Of a stretch of 64,000 nucleotides of DNA, positions 48,112 to 56,329 are shown piece after piece (the first letter of the stretch is position 1; every line of letters begins with the position of its first letter). The translations under genes and the position numbers were made by a program. The notes under the pieces are model-generated. The model was not told the DNA's origin, made no database searches, and worked only from the letters and a program-made list of their open reading frames with translations. The stretch lies in NCBI RefSeq assembly GCF_014237865.1, contig NZ_JACJUU010000008.1, positions 62,001 through 126,000 on the forward strand, given 5' to 3'. Origin of the DNA: Pusillimonas minor. Its GTDB lineage: Bacteria; Pseudomonadota; Gammaproteobacteria; Burkholderiales; Burkholderiaceae_B.

Positions 48112-48140
48112 TTGTGGCTGAAAACTTAGGTGTGTACACT
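48112..48140 (+). promoter_or_regulatory. Candidate promoter of the ABC transporter operon
   Basis: TTGTGG (48112-48117) and TACACT (48135-48140) are spaced 17 bp. The -10 lies inside the operator-like palindrome at 48127-48142. A start near 48147 leaves a leader of about 70 nt before the binding protein gene. The remaining 47962-48100 shows nothing clear. Confidence 0.5.
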
Positions 48141-48142
48141 TG
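48127..48142. promoter_or_regulatory. Operator-like palindrome before the transporter operon
   Basis: TAGGTGTGTACACTTG matches the perfect site at 57566 (TAGGTGTTTACACCTA) at 13 of 16 positions. It covers the predicted -10 box, a position expected for a repressor. Confidence 0.65.
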
Positions 48143-48217
48143 AAAGGTGCTATTACTCTTGCAATAGCGTTCTTGCCGATATCCACCCGGCAAGGCGCGC
48201 CACATAGGAAACTAACA

Positions 48218-49426
48218 ATGAAAGGCATGAAATTTTATTCATCGCTGCTGGGCCTGGCGCTCGGCGCGGCGGTAAGCACATCCGCCCTGGCTCAAGACGT
48301 TATTAAAATCGGCGAACTGAACAGCTACAAAACACAGCCGGCCTTCCTGGGGCCTTACAAAAACGGTATGGATCTGGCCATCAGCCAAATCAACGAAGCC
48401 GGTGGCTTGCTGGGCAAAAAAGTCGAGCTGATCATCCGCGACGACAACTCCAACACGGGCGATGCCGTACGTGCCGCCGAAGAACTCATTTCGCGTGACA
48501 AGGTTGACGTTCTTACCGGTACCTTCCTCTCGCACATTGGCCTGGCGGTTACCGACTTTGCCAAACAAAAGCAACGCTTCTTCCTGGCCAGCGAGCCACT
48601 TACCGACAAAATCGTATGGGGCGACGGCAATCGCTACACCTTCCGTCTTCGCACCTCAACCTACATGCAGGTGGCCATGCTGGTCCCTGAAGCGGTCAAA
48701 CTGAACAAAAAGCGCTGGGCACTGGTTTATCCCAACTACGAGTACGGTCAATCGGCTGTAAACACCTTCAAAACCCTCATGAAGGCCGCTCAGCCCGATA
48801 TCGAGTTCGTGGCCGAGCAGGCTTCGCCATTGGGCAAGGTTGATGCCGGCAGTGTTATCCAGGCCTTGTCCGATGCCAAAGCCGATGCCGTCTTCAACGT
48901 GCTGTTTGCGGCCGATCTGGCCAAACTGGTACGTGCAGGTTCGCAGCGTAACTTCTTCGACAACGTGCCTGTAGTCAGCCTGCTTACCGGCGAACCCGAA
49001 TACCTCGACCCGCTGGGTAACGAAACACCCGAAGGCTGGATTGTGACGGGCTACCCCTGGTACGCCATCAACACGCCCGAGCACAAGGCATTCCTTGAAG
49101 CCTATCAGGCCAAGTTCAACGACTATCCTCGTTTGGGTACAGTTGTAGGTTATTCGGCCATCATGTCGCTTGCCGAAGGCATCAAAAAGGCGGGCTCTAC
49201 CGATACTGAAGCCCTCATCAAAGCCTTCCGCGGTCTCGAGCTCATGTCGCCGTTTGGTCCCATTACCTATCGTGCGCAAGATCACCAGTCGACCATGGGT
49301 ATTTATGTGGGCAAACTGGCCAAGAAAGATGGTAAAGGCATCATGACCGACTTCGTCTATGTTGACGGTAAAGATGTTCAGCCTTCCGACGAGCAAGTCA
49401 AAGAGTGGCGTAAGGCTGCTGAATAA
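48218..49426 (+). CDS. ABC transporter substrate-binding protein (Peripla_BP_6, LivJ-like)
   Basis: Periplasmic binding protein of 402 residues; ATG 48218 with TAGGAA upstream. A signal peptide (MKGMKFYSSLLGLALGAAVS) ends after SALA. The mature protein has the type I fold: IKIGELNSYKTQPAFLGPYKNGMDLAISQINEAGG, then VELIIRDDNSNTGDAVRAAEELI and LTGTFLSHIGLAVTDFA. Members bind amino acids, amides or aromatic acids. Location between the MarR gene and nicotinate genes and a shared operator suggest a pyridine carboxylate such as nicotinate, an inference. Confidence 0.9.
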   Translation: MKGMKFYSSLLGLALGAAVSTSALAQDVIKIGELNSYKTQPAFLGPYKNGMDLAISQINEAGGLLGKKVELIIRDDNSNTGDAVRAAEELISRDKVDVLTGTFLSHIGLAVTDFAKQKQRFFLASEPLTDKIVWGDGNRYTFRLRTSTYMQVAMLVPEAVKLNKKRWALVYPNYEYGQSAVNTFKTLMKAAQPDIEFVAEQASPLGKVDAGSVIQALSDAKADAVFNVLFAADLAKLVRAGSQRNFFDNVPVVSLLTGEPEYLDPLGNETPEGWIVTGYPWYAINTPEHKAFLEAYQAKFNDYPRLGTVVGYSAIMSLAEGIKKAGSTDTEALIKAFRGLELMSPFGPITYRAQDHQSTMGIYVGKLAKKDGKGIMTDFVYVDGKDVQPSDEQVKEWRKAAE

Positions 49427-49440
49427 AGCAATACAACAAA

Positions 49441-49473
49441 CCTCTGTCACCTGTTCCGGTGGCAGAGGTTTTT
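49441..49473 (+). terminator. Intra-operon hairpin after the binding protein gene
   Basis: Eleven-bp arms CCTCTGTCACC (49441-49451) and GGTGGCAGAGG (49458-49468) with one G-U and a 6-nt loop, followed by TTTTTAATTTT. It lies between binding protein and permease genes, so it likely reduces downstream expression rather than ending the operon. Confidence 0.78.
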
Positions 49474-49493
49474 AATTTTCAGGTGGCAATCAA

Positions 49494-51404
49494 ATGGATT
49501 TGTCGGGTTTTATCGTTCAGATGCTGAACGGGTTGGCCGAGGCGTCATCATTGTTCTTGGTGGCGGCGGGGCTTTCCCTGATTTTCGGCGTAACGCGCAT
49601 TGTTAACTTTGCGCATGGTTCGTTGTACATGTTGGGCATTTATGTGGCCTTCACTATTGTCCAGTCGTTCGGAGGCAGTCCATTTGGTTTCTGGTTCAGT
49701 CTGATTGCAGCGGCTTTATTGGTAGGCGCGTTTGGCGCACTGGTCGAAATTATTCTGCTTCGGCGCATTTATCGCGCGCCCGAGCTTTTCCAGCTGCTGG
49801 CGACATTTGCGCTGGTGCTGGTCATTCGTGATGCAACCCTGTTTTTGTGGGGCCCCGAAGACTTGCTGGGGCCGATTGCGCCTGGGCTTGACGGCTCCAT
49901 CATGATTTTGGGCAATTACTTCCCAAAGTACGACATTGTCCTTATTTTCATTGGCCCGGTTGTCCTGGGTCTGCTTTGGTTGCTGCTGACGCGCACCCGG
50001 TGGGGTACGCTGGTTCGCGCGGCCACCCAAGACCGCGAAATGCTGGGCGCCTTGGGCGTAAATCAGGCCTGGCTCTTTACGGCAGTTTTTGCGCTGGGTT
50101 CTTTTCTGGCCGCCTTGGGCGGCGCTGTGCAAATCCCGCGTTTGCCCGCTAACCTCACCCTCGACCTGAGCGTCATTGGCGACGCCTTCGTTATTGTGGT
50201 GGTGGGTGGTATGGGTTCCATTCCGGGGGCCTACGTGGCGGCGCTTATCATCGCCGAGCTTAAAGCGCTGTGTATCGCGCTGGGCACAGTCAGCCTGTTT
50301 GGCCTTACCTTCGAATTCCCCAAGCTAACGCTCGTTGTCGAGTTTATTTTCATGGCGCTGGTCTTGGTGTTCCGCCCCTGGGGTTTGTTCGGCACCGTGT
50401 CGGCCGTCAGCCGCAACTCTGCGCCCATCGAAGCGCCTATTCGTCCGGCCACCATGCCGTTCAAGGTGTTCATTGTGGTGTCGGTGGCGGCCATTGCCGC
50501 GCTGCCATTGTTGTCCGATATCATGCCGTATGCCACGGTATTGGCGCTCGATATTATGGTCGCCGCGTTGTTTGCGCTTAGCCTGCACTTCATGATGGGG
50601 CCCGGCGGCATGCACTCGTTTGGCCACGCCGCGTATTATGGTCTGGGCGCCTACGCAGCAGCGTTGTTGCTTAAAACGGCGGCGTTTTCCATGGGTTGGT
50701 CGATGGCCATTGCGCCTATTATTGCGGGCTTCGGTGCGCTGATTTTCGGCTGGTTCTGCGTTCGTCTCTCGGGCGTGTATCTGGCCATGCTAACGCTTGC
50801 CTTTGGTCAAATCGTCTGGTCCATCATTTACCAATGGGACGACTTCACCGGTGGCTCGAACGGCATGATCGGTATCTGGCCGGCCGAGTGGTTGTCGGGC
50901 GACGCGTATTACTACTTCGCCCTTACCGTTGTTGTGCTGTCGGCGGTTGTATTGCGCAGGCTCTTGTTCTCGCCATTTGGCTATGCCTTGCGTGCCGCAC
51001 GCGACTCAACCTTGCGGGCCGATGCGCTGGGCATCGATGTCAAGCGGGTGCAGTGGGTAGCCTTTGTTATTGCAGGTGTATTTGCCGGGTTGGCAGGCGT
51101 GTTGTATGTCTTCTCAAAAGGCAGTGCTTCCCCCGAAATCATCTGGGTCGGCAAATCGGTCGATGGCCTGGTCATGGTGTTGCTGGGCGGTATTCAAACA
51201 CTCATTGGCCCGGTTGTTGGTGCAGCCACATTCAGTTTCTTGCAAGACTATTTCAAGGGCCTGACCGATTACTGGCTAGCGATGTTCGGCGGCGTGATTT
51301 TGCTGATCGTTCTGGCGTTTCCGCAAGGTATCGCGGGCTATGTCAAAGAACTTTTTGAATATTGGGGCGCCAAGCGTGCCGCCCGCCAGGAGCAGCCACT
51401 ATGA
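49494..51404 (+). CDS. Fused branched-chain-type ABC permease (LivH-LivM fusion)
   Basis: A single 636-residue polypeptide holds both permease subunits that are normally separate. The first half (about 1-310) is LivH-like: GLSLIFGVTRIVNFAHGSLYMLGIY and GDAFVIVVVGGMGSIPGAYVAAL. After a short linker (VSRNSAPIEAPIRPATMPF) the second half (about 325-636) is LivM-like: GPGGMHSFGHAAYYGLGAYAAA, LRAARDSTLRADALGIDVKRVQW and MVLLGGIQTLIGPVVGAA. About 17-19 hydrophobic segments are expected. Its stop overlaps the next start (ATGA). Such fusions are known in this family. Confidence 0.92.
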   Translation: MDLSGFIVQMLNGLAEASSLFLVAAGLSLIFGVTRIVNFAHGSLYMLGIYVAFTIVQSFGGSPFGFWFSLIAAALLVGAFGALVEIILLRRIYRAPELFQLLATFALVLVIRDATLFLWGPEDLLGPIAPGLDGSIMILGNYFPKYDIVLIFIGPVVLGLLWLLLTRTRWGTLVRAATQDREMLGALGVNQAWLFTAVFALGSFLAALGGAVQIPRLPANLTLDLSVIGDAFVIVVVGGMGSIPGAYVAALIIAELKALCIALGTVSLFGLTFEFPKLTLVVEFIFMALVLVFRPWGLFGTVSAVSRNSAPIEAPIRPATMPFKVFIVVSVAAIAALPLLSDIMPYATVLALDIMVAALFALSLHFMMGPGGMHSFGHAAYYGLGAYAAALLLKTAAFSMGWSMAIAPIIAGFGALIFGWFCVRLSGVYLAMLTLAFGQIVWSIIYQWDDFTGGSNGMIGIWPAEWLSGDAYYYFALTVVVLSAVVLRRLLFSPFGYALRAARDSTLRADALGIDVKRVQWVAFVIAGVFAGLAGVLYVFSKGSASPEIIWVGKSVDGLVMVLLGGIQTLIGPVVGAATFSFLQDYFKGLTDYWLAMFGGVILLIVLAFPQGIAGYVKELFEYWGAKRAARQEQPL

Positions 51405-52177
51405 GTTTGTTGGAAGTTCGTAATCTCAGGAAGGCCTTCGGCGGCAATATCGCCGTCGATGGCGTCAATTTCGATTTGCATGCCGGCGAGCTGCTTGCCC
51501 TTATTGGCCCTAACGGCGCCGGTAAAACCACAACGTTCAACATGGTCAATGGCCAGTTGCGGGCCACCGCGGGCTCAATCAAGCTTAACGGCACCGAACT
51601 CACCCGTTTGCCGCCGCGCGAAATCGCCTATCTTGGTGTGGGTCGTACGTTTCAGATCGCCGCCACATTTGCGTCGTTGACGGTGGTTGAAAACGTGCAA
51701 ATGGCTTTGTTGGCGCATAACCGCAAGGTGTATTCATTCTGGAAGCCGGCTGCCGCTTACTATCGCGAAAAGGCCATGGCCTTGCTGGCCCAGGTGGGCA
51801 TGGACTCGCAGGCCGACCGCGCCTCCAGCGAGCTGGCTTACGGCGACGTCAAGCGCGTCGAACTTGCCATGGGCCTGGCCAACGACCCGAAGCTTTTGCT
51901 TATGGACGAGCCAACGGCCGGCATGGCCCCCAAAGAGCGTAACGACCTGATGGCGCTGACCAAAAAACTGGTGGTCGATCGCAATATGGCGGTGCTGTTT
52001 ACCGAGCACAGCATGGACGTGGTGTTCGCGTATGCCGATCGCATGATTGTCCTGGCGCGCGGGCAATTAATTGCCGAAGGCAGCGCCGAAGAAATTCGTA
52101 ATCATCCCAAGGTCCAGGAGGTTTACTTCGGGACGGGTAAAACTTTCGAGAAGAAAACAGCAGGGGCGCAAGCATGA
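51401..52177 (+). CDS. ABC transporter ATPase (LivG-like)
   Basis: First ATPase of the transporter, 258 residues from ATG 51401, which overlaps the permease stop by four bases. Walker A is GPNGAGKTTTFNMVNG, the LivG-type GVGRTFQIAATFASLTVVEN follows, the signature is degenerate (SELAYGDVKRVELAMGLA instead of LSGGQ), Walker B is LLLMDEPTAGMAP and the switch His lies in FTEHSMDVVFAYADR. The Tyr-Gly-Asp form of the signature is usual for LivG. It overlaps the second ATPase gene by four bases. Confidence 0.92.
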   Translation: MSLLEVRNLRKAFGGNIAVDGVNFDLHAGELLALIGPNGAGKTTTFNMVNGQLRATAGSIKLNGTELTRLPPREIAYLGVGRTFQIAATFASLTVVENVQMALLAHNRKVYSFWKPAAAYYREKAMALLAQVGMDSQADRASSELAYGDVKRVELAMGLANDPKLLLMDEPTAGMAPKERNDLMALTKKLVVDRNMAVLFTEHSMDVVFAYADRMIVLARGQLIAEGSAEEIRNHPKVQEVYFGTGKTFEKKTAGAQA

Positions 52178-52923
52178 GCAACACCCAATTCAACCCCGAC
52201 GAAACGTTATTGACGGTATCGAAACTGAATGCCTGGTACGGTGCCGCACATATTCTTTTCGATGTCGACCTGAACGTCCGGCGTGGCGAGGTTGTGGCCC
52301 TGATGGGGCGCAATGGCGCCGGCAAGTCCACCACACTCAAGTCCATCATGGGGCTGATGGAGAAATCCAAAGGCGAGATCCACTTCATGGGGAAAAAAAT
52401 CAGCGGGCGTCAGCCTTACGAAATCTCCCGGGCCGGCGTCGGGTTCGTACCCGAAGACCGCCGCGTGTTTTCCGACCTGACCGTGACCGAAAACCTTGAA
52501 GTGGGCCGGCAGGCCGCGCGCCAATGGCCCGACGGCACCACTGCCTATACCTGGACACCCGAAGCGCTGTACAAGCTGTTTCCCAATTTGGGGGCCATGC
52601 AAGACCGCCCCGGCGGCCAAATGAGTGGTGGTGAGCAGCAAATGCTGACGGTGGCGCGCACGCTGATGGGCAACCCTTATCTGGTGCTGCTCGACGAGCC
52701 CTCTGAAGGTGTTGCGCCAGTGATTGTCGAGCAAATGGCCAACACCATCATCGCGCTCAAAGAGCACGGTGTCAGTGTGTTGTTGTCAGAGCAAAATGTG
52801 CACTTTGCCGAACTGGTCTCAGACCGTGTGTATGTCCTCGAAAAAGGTCAGATCCGTTACACGGCCACGATGGAAGAACTGGCTGAAAACGAAGAGATCC
52901 GTCGCAGCTACCTGACGGTGTAA
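52174..52923 (+). CDS. ABC transporter ATPase (LivF-like)
   Basis: Second ATPase, 249 residues. Walker A is GRNGAGKSTTLKSIMGL, followed by GVGFVPEDRRVFSDLTVTENL typical of LivF, signature MSGGEQQMLTVARTLMGNP, Walker B LVLLDEPSEGVAP and LLSEQNVHFAELVSDRVYVLEKG, where the usual switch His is replaced by Gln as in many LivF proteins. It ends the plus-strand transporter operon; a strong bidirectional terminator separates it from the convergent cytochrome subunit gene. Confidence 0.93.
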   Translation: MSNTQFNPDETLLTVSKLNAWYGAAHILFDVDLNVRRGEVVALMGRNGAGKSTTLKSIMGLMEKSKGEIHFMGKKISGRQPYEISRAGVGFVPEDRRVFSDLTVTENLEVGRQAARQWPDGTTAYTWTPEALYKLFPNLGAMQDRPGGQMSGGEQQMLTVARTLMGNPYLVLLDEPSEGVAPVIVEQMANTIIALKEHGVSVLLSEQNVHFAELVSDRVYVLEKGQIRYTATMEELAENEEIRRSYLTV

Positions 52924-52962
52924 CGCGGTATTCGGTGTCATGCCGGTATTTTTGGATGGTTA

Positions 52963-53000
52963 AAAAAGTTCAGCCCGGGTGATACCGGGCTGAACTTTTT
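52963..53000. terminator. Strong bidirectional terminator
   Basis: Sixteen-bp arms, AAAAAGTTCAGCCCGG (52963-52978) and CCGGGCTGAACTTTTT (52985-53000), perfectly complementary around GTGATA. It serves the transporter operon (+) and the convergent nicotinate dehydrogenase operon (-). Confidence 0.93.
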
Positions 53001-53021
53001 GGGGCCTGCAGTTAGCAGCAA

Positions 53022-55847
53022 TTAGTGGCCGTGCATTTGGCGTATAGACGATATTTTGTCGTCAAGCCCTTGCCATTGGGGTTTGCCAGGCGCAAACCGG
53101 GCGCGCATATATTCGATGAGTTCGCGGATTTGCGCGTCGTTCAGACTGTCTTTGAAGCCTGGCATATAGCCCAACCCCTGGCCTGTGGGGTCGTCGATGC
53201 CGTGCATCAAGACCTGGATCACGTTGTCGGGGTGGTCGCTGTGCAAGTTGGTGTTCAGCGCCAGCGATGGCCGCGCGCCAAACAGCGGTGGGCCTTCACG
53301 GGCATCGTGACATACGGCGCAGGCGCCCTCGAATAGCGCTTCTCCGGGCAGCGTCATGACCCCGACGTTGCTGCGGCTTGCTTCTTCAAGCTTGGCGGCG
53401 GTAAGGGCGGAAGGTTCGGCCGAGGCGGGTGGCGGGTTGATGGCTGCCAGATAATGCGCCATGGCACGAACATCAGCTTCGGGCAGTTGCGCAAGATTTT
53501 GCACCACCGGGCCCATTGGGCCCGACGCAACGCCATGCACCGACGAGTAGCCGGTGCGCAAATAATCGAAAAGCGTGTCTTCGGTCCAGGCGATGGGCGC
53601 TTTCGACAGGGCGTTCAGGGCAGGGGCTTCCCAACCATCGGCGAAACCGCCCGCCAGAAAGTTTTCGGCGCCGGACTTTTCGGCGCCCATGCTGTTGCGC
53701 GGGGAATGACAGGCCGTGCAGTGGCCGGCGCCTTGCACCAGGTACGCACCCCGGTTCCAGAGGGTGGATTGGGTTGGGTCGGGTTGGTAAACCTCGTTTT
53801 TATGGAACAAGGTGTTCCAGCCTGCCATGAGGGGGCGCGCATTGTAGGGGAACGCCAGTTCGGTTTTTGGTGGTGTTGCCGAAACAGGCTCGCGCGTCAT
53901 CAGGTAGGCATATAACGACTGCATGTCGGCATCGCTGATTTTGGCGAAGGCCGTGTACGGGAACACCGGGTACAAATGTCGGCCGTCGCGATGGATGCCT
54001 TCGCGCATGGCGCGCTCGAACGCCGCGTAAGACCAGTTACCTATGCCCGTTTTCGGGTCGGGGGTGATGTTGGTGGTGTAGACCGTACCGAAAGGCGTAT
54101 CGAGGGCGCGCCCTCCGGTGTTTTCGATGCCGCCTTCGGCGGTATGGCAAACCATGCAGTCGCCGGCCAGGGCCACCAGCCGGCCGCGTTCGATGGCCGC
54201 CGCCGAGTAGATTGAGGTATCGACAGCCACAGGCGCTATGGCGCCACGCAGGGGCAAGGCCGTGAGCACCAGGCCAGCGGCACCGGCGGCAATGCCACCC
54301 AGCAAGCCGTAAGCCCAGCGTTTGTTGCGTTTGTTTTCGGTGGTTTCGGTTGACGACAGCAGGCTGTTGGCACTGAAGGGCGCCTGGCGGATACGGGTGC
54401 CGGTTGCTTTGTAAATGGCATTGGCAATGGCGGCCGCGGCCGGCAATTGCGCGTTCGGGTGCCACGCCAGGGGCGTGCCGACAGCGCTTTGCTGTGGCAC
54501 GACCGACACTTCGGGCAGGGTCAGGGCGCCGGCCGTATTGGCGTTGGCATCGGCCCATTGGTCGAAGGTGTCGGGTGCGCCCAGCAGGCCCCGGGCGGTA
54601 TCGCGAACCTGGTTTTCGATTTTGTCGGTATCGCTTGCCGATGCAAGGCTGCTGGCGGTATGGCCAACCGTTAAACGCGTGATGTCGATGGCGTTGCCGC
54701 TGACGGCTACTTCGGCCACCCAGGCAGACCAAACTGTTTGCGGCGGGTCTTGTTCGTTGTCGATAATTTGGGCACAGGCAAAGCCTTTGCCGGCCCCCGG
54801 TTGGGGTTGATCGAACCAGCCCGCCTGCTGCGCCACCGACTCGATCAGCGCTTTGCCGGAAGGGTCGGTAATGGTGTCTAGCCGTGCCTGTACCGGGTCG
54901 TGGTTTTGCAGTGCGCACAGTTCATCGAAAAATGATTCGCGGGCAAATACACTGGCGGCAGTGGGGGTGTCGTTGGCCGGGCCAATGCTGTAGGCGTTGC
55001 CGGCAGATTGCTGGCTGACGGGTATGCCGTAAAGCGCATTGCTTTGGGCGATTGTGCCGGCGTATTGATGTTCGACGCCGCAAAGCAGGGCGGCGACTGA
55101 TGGTCGTCGTGCATTGGCAATGTTTGCGCGCTCGATATATTGGCTCGCGGGCGTGCGGTCGGCTTGCAGCTCGAGGGTGATTTTTGTGGGCGCGGCGGTG
55201 GTGTCGTGTTGTACCCGCACAGGTTTGCCGCGGCCAAAAGCCAAAAGCGCAGCATCGACCGCGGTATCGTAGCCCTCGCCGGGCAGGCCGTTGGCGACCA
55301 GGGTGATCTGCTCGGCCGGTAAACCGCACAACGATGCGATTTCGGCTCTTAACTGGTTTGCCCGGCCGGTGCTCGCCCAAATTGTCAGGCCGGTTGAGGT
55401 ATGGCGGGCAATTGCCCATACCGGGGCGTCGTCGGGCGTGTTCACCCACGTGTAGCTGAGGGTGGTGCTTGGCGCGGCGGGTGGCGGTGTGGCGTCACTT
55501 TGCCCGGCATTGGGTAACTGCGCGTTGCGTTGGGGTTCGGCGTTACGCCATTGGGCCTGGATTTGCGCGCGGGCGTGCGCCGCCTGGCTGGGCTGCGATG
55601 CAATCACCGCCACAAAGTTGTGGCGTATAACAATATCGACAACGCCCGGCACGTGCCGGGCGGGGTCGACCTGAATGTGTTGAAGCACCGGCCCGCAATA
55701 GGCGTGGCCGTTCCAGCGCATGTCGGGCGGACGCAGCACGGTGCCGTGCAGCAGGTCTCCGGCGCCGGGAAGGGCCAGGTCGTGGTGCCCGACGTGGCGG
55801 GCAAGATTCGGGTTGTGTTGTGATTGGGTGTTGGCCGGTACGGTCAT
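53022..55847 (-). CDS. Nicotinate dehydrogenase cytochrome c subunit with degenerate Mo-binding module
   Basis: Predicted electron-transfer subunit passing electrons from a molybdenum hydroxylase to the respiratory chain. ATG 55847 overlaps the [2Fe-2S] gene stop (ATGA); 941 residues. The N-terminal 500 residues resemble a xanthine-dehydrogenase-type molybdopterin subunit (LHGTVLRPPDMRWNGHAYCG; PAAAAIANAIYKATGTRIRQAPF) but are shortened, and the catalytic GxGE glutamate near the end is missing (AVGTPLAWHP there). A membrane helix near 520 (GLLGGIAAGAAGLVLTALPL) precedes three c-type haem sites: CMVCH (about 563), CTACH (about 710), CAVCH (about 843). It resembles P. putida NicB and the cytochrome subunit of multi-subunit nicotinate dehydrogenases. 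Confidence 0.85.
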   Translation of the reverse strand: MTVPANTQSQHNPNLARHVGHHDLALPGAGDLLHGTVLRPPDMRWNGHAYCGPVLQHIQVDPARHVPGVVDIVIRHNFVAVIASQPSQAAHARAQIQAQWRNAEPQRNAQLPNAGQSDATPPPAAPSTTLSYTWVNTPDDAPVWAIARHTSTGLTIWASTGRANQLRAEIASLCGLPAEQITLVANGLPGEGYDTAVDAALLAFGRGKPVRVQHDTTAAPTKITLELQADRTPASQYIERANIANARRPSVAALLCGVEHQYAGTIAQSNALYGIPVSQQSAGNAYSIGPANDTPTAASVFARESFFDELCALQNHDPVQARLDTITDPSGKALIESVAQQAGWFDQPQPGAGKGFACAQIIDNEQDPPQTVWSAWVAEVAVSGNAIDITRLTVGHTASSLASASDTDKIENQVRDTARGLLGAPDTFDQWADANANTAGALTLPEVSVVPQQSAVGTPLAWHPNAQLPAAAAIANAIYKATGTRIRQAPFSANSLLSSTETTENKRNKRWAYGLLGGIAAGAAGLVLTALPLRGAIAPVAVDTSIYSAAAIERGRLVALAGDCMVCHTAEGGIENTGGRALDTPFGTVYTTNITPDPKTGIGNWSYAAFERAMREGIHRDGRHLYPVFPYTAFAKISDADMQSLYAYLMTREPVSATPPKTELAFPYNARPLMAGWNTLFHKNEVYQPDPTQSTLWNRGAYLVQGAGHCTACHSPRNSMGAEKSGAENFLAGGFADGWEAPALNALSKAPIAWTEDTLFDYLRTGYSSVHGVASGPMGPVVQNLAQLPEADVRAMAHYLAAINPPPASAEPSALTAAKLEEASRSNVGVMTLPGEALFEGACAVCHDAREGPPLFGARPSLALNTNLHSDHPDNVIQVLMHGIDDPTGQGLGYMPGFKDSLNDAQIRELIEYMRARFAPGKPQWQGLDDKISSIRQMHGH

Positions 55848-56329
55848 TGGGTGGTTTGCAGCGCTTTTGCGGCTTCGAGGGCAGCGTCGACGATTTCGAC
55901 ATGCGTGCCACAGCGGCAAAGGTTGTATTTGAGTTCTTGGCGAATTTGTTGTTCGGTGGGGTTGGGGTTGCGGTTAAGCAGTGCCTGAATGGTCATGATC
56001 ATGCCGTTAAGGCAATAGCCGCACTGGGCGGCTTGTTTGTCGATGAAGGCTTGCTGCACCGGGCCGGGCGCTGCGGCTGTGCCCAGCCCTTCGAGGGTAA
56101 CGATGTCGTGACCGACAACACCCTTGACAGGCAAGACACAAGACCGCGCCGCGACGCCGTCAACCAGTACGGTGCAGGCGCCGCATTCGCCCAGGCCACA
56201 GCCAAACTTTGGCCCGTTCAGTTCAAGGTCGTTGCGCAGTACATAAAGCAGCGGGGTGTCGGTTTCGACCTGGATGTGATGCGCGTGACCGTTAACATTA
56301 AGCTCAACAAGCTGGGGCGGTTTGTTCAT
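55844..56329 (-). CDS. nicA: Nicotinate dehydrogenase [2Fe-2S] small subunit
   Basis: Iron-sulphur subunit of a molybdenum hydroxylase, 161 residues. The plant-ferredoxin-type cluster is bound by CGLGECGACTVLVDG and a following Cys (RSCVLPV), the second cluster by QCGYCLNGMIM and NLCRCGTH. ATG 56329 is inside the 3' end of nicC (26-bp overlap); a further ATG at 56344 is in frame. No Shine-Dalgarno is seen: a run of nine As precedes the ATG, so translation is probably coupled to nicC. Its own stop overlaps the cytochrome subunit start. The symbol follows NicA of P. putida. Confidence 0.88.
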   Translation of the reverse strand: MNKPPQLVELNVNGHAHHIQVETDTPLLYVLRNDLELNGPKFGCGLGECGACTVLVDGVAARSCVLPVKGVVGHDIVTLEGLGTAAAPGPVQQAFIDKQAAQCGYCLNGMIMTIQALLNRNPNPTEQQIRQELKYNLCRCGTHVEIVDAALEAAKALQTTQ

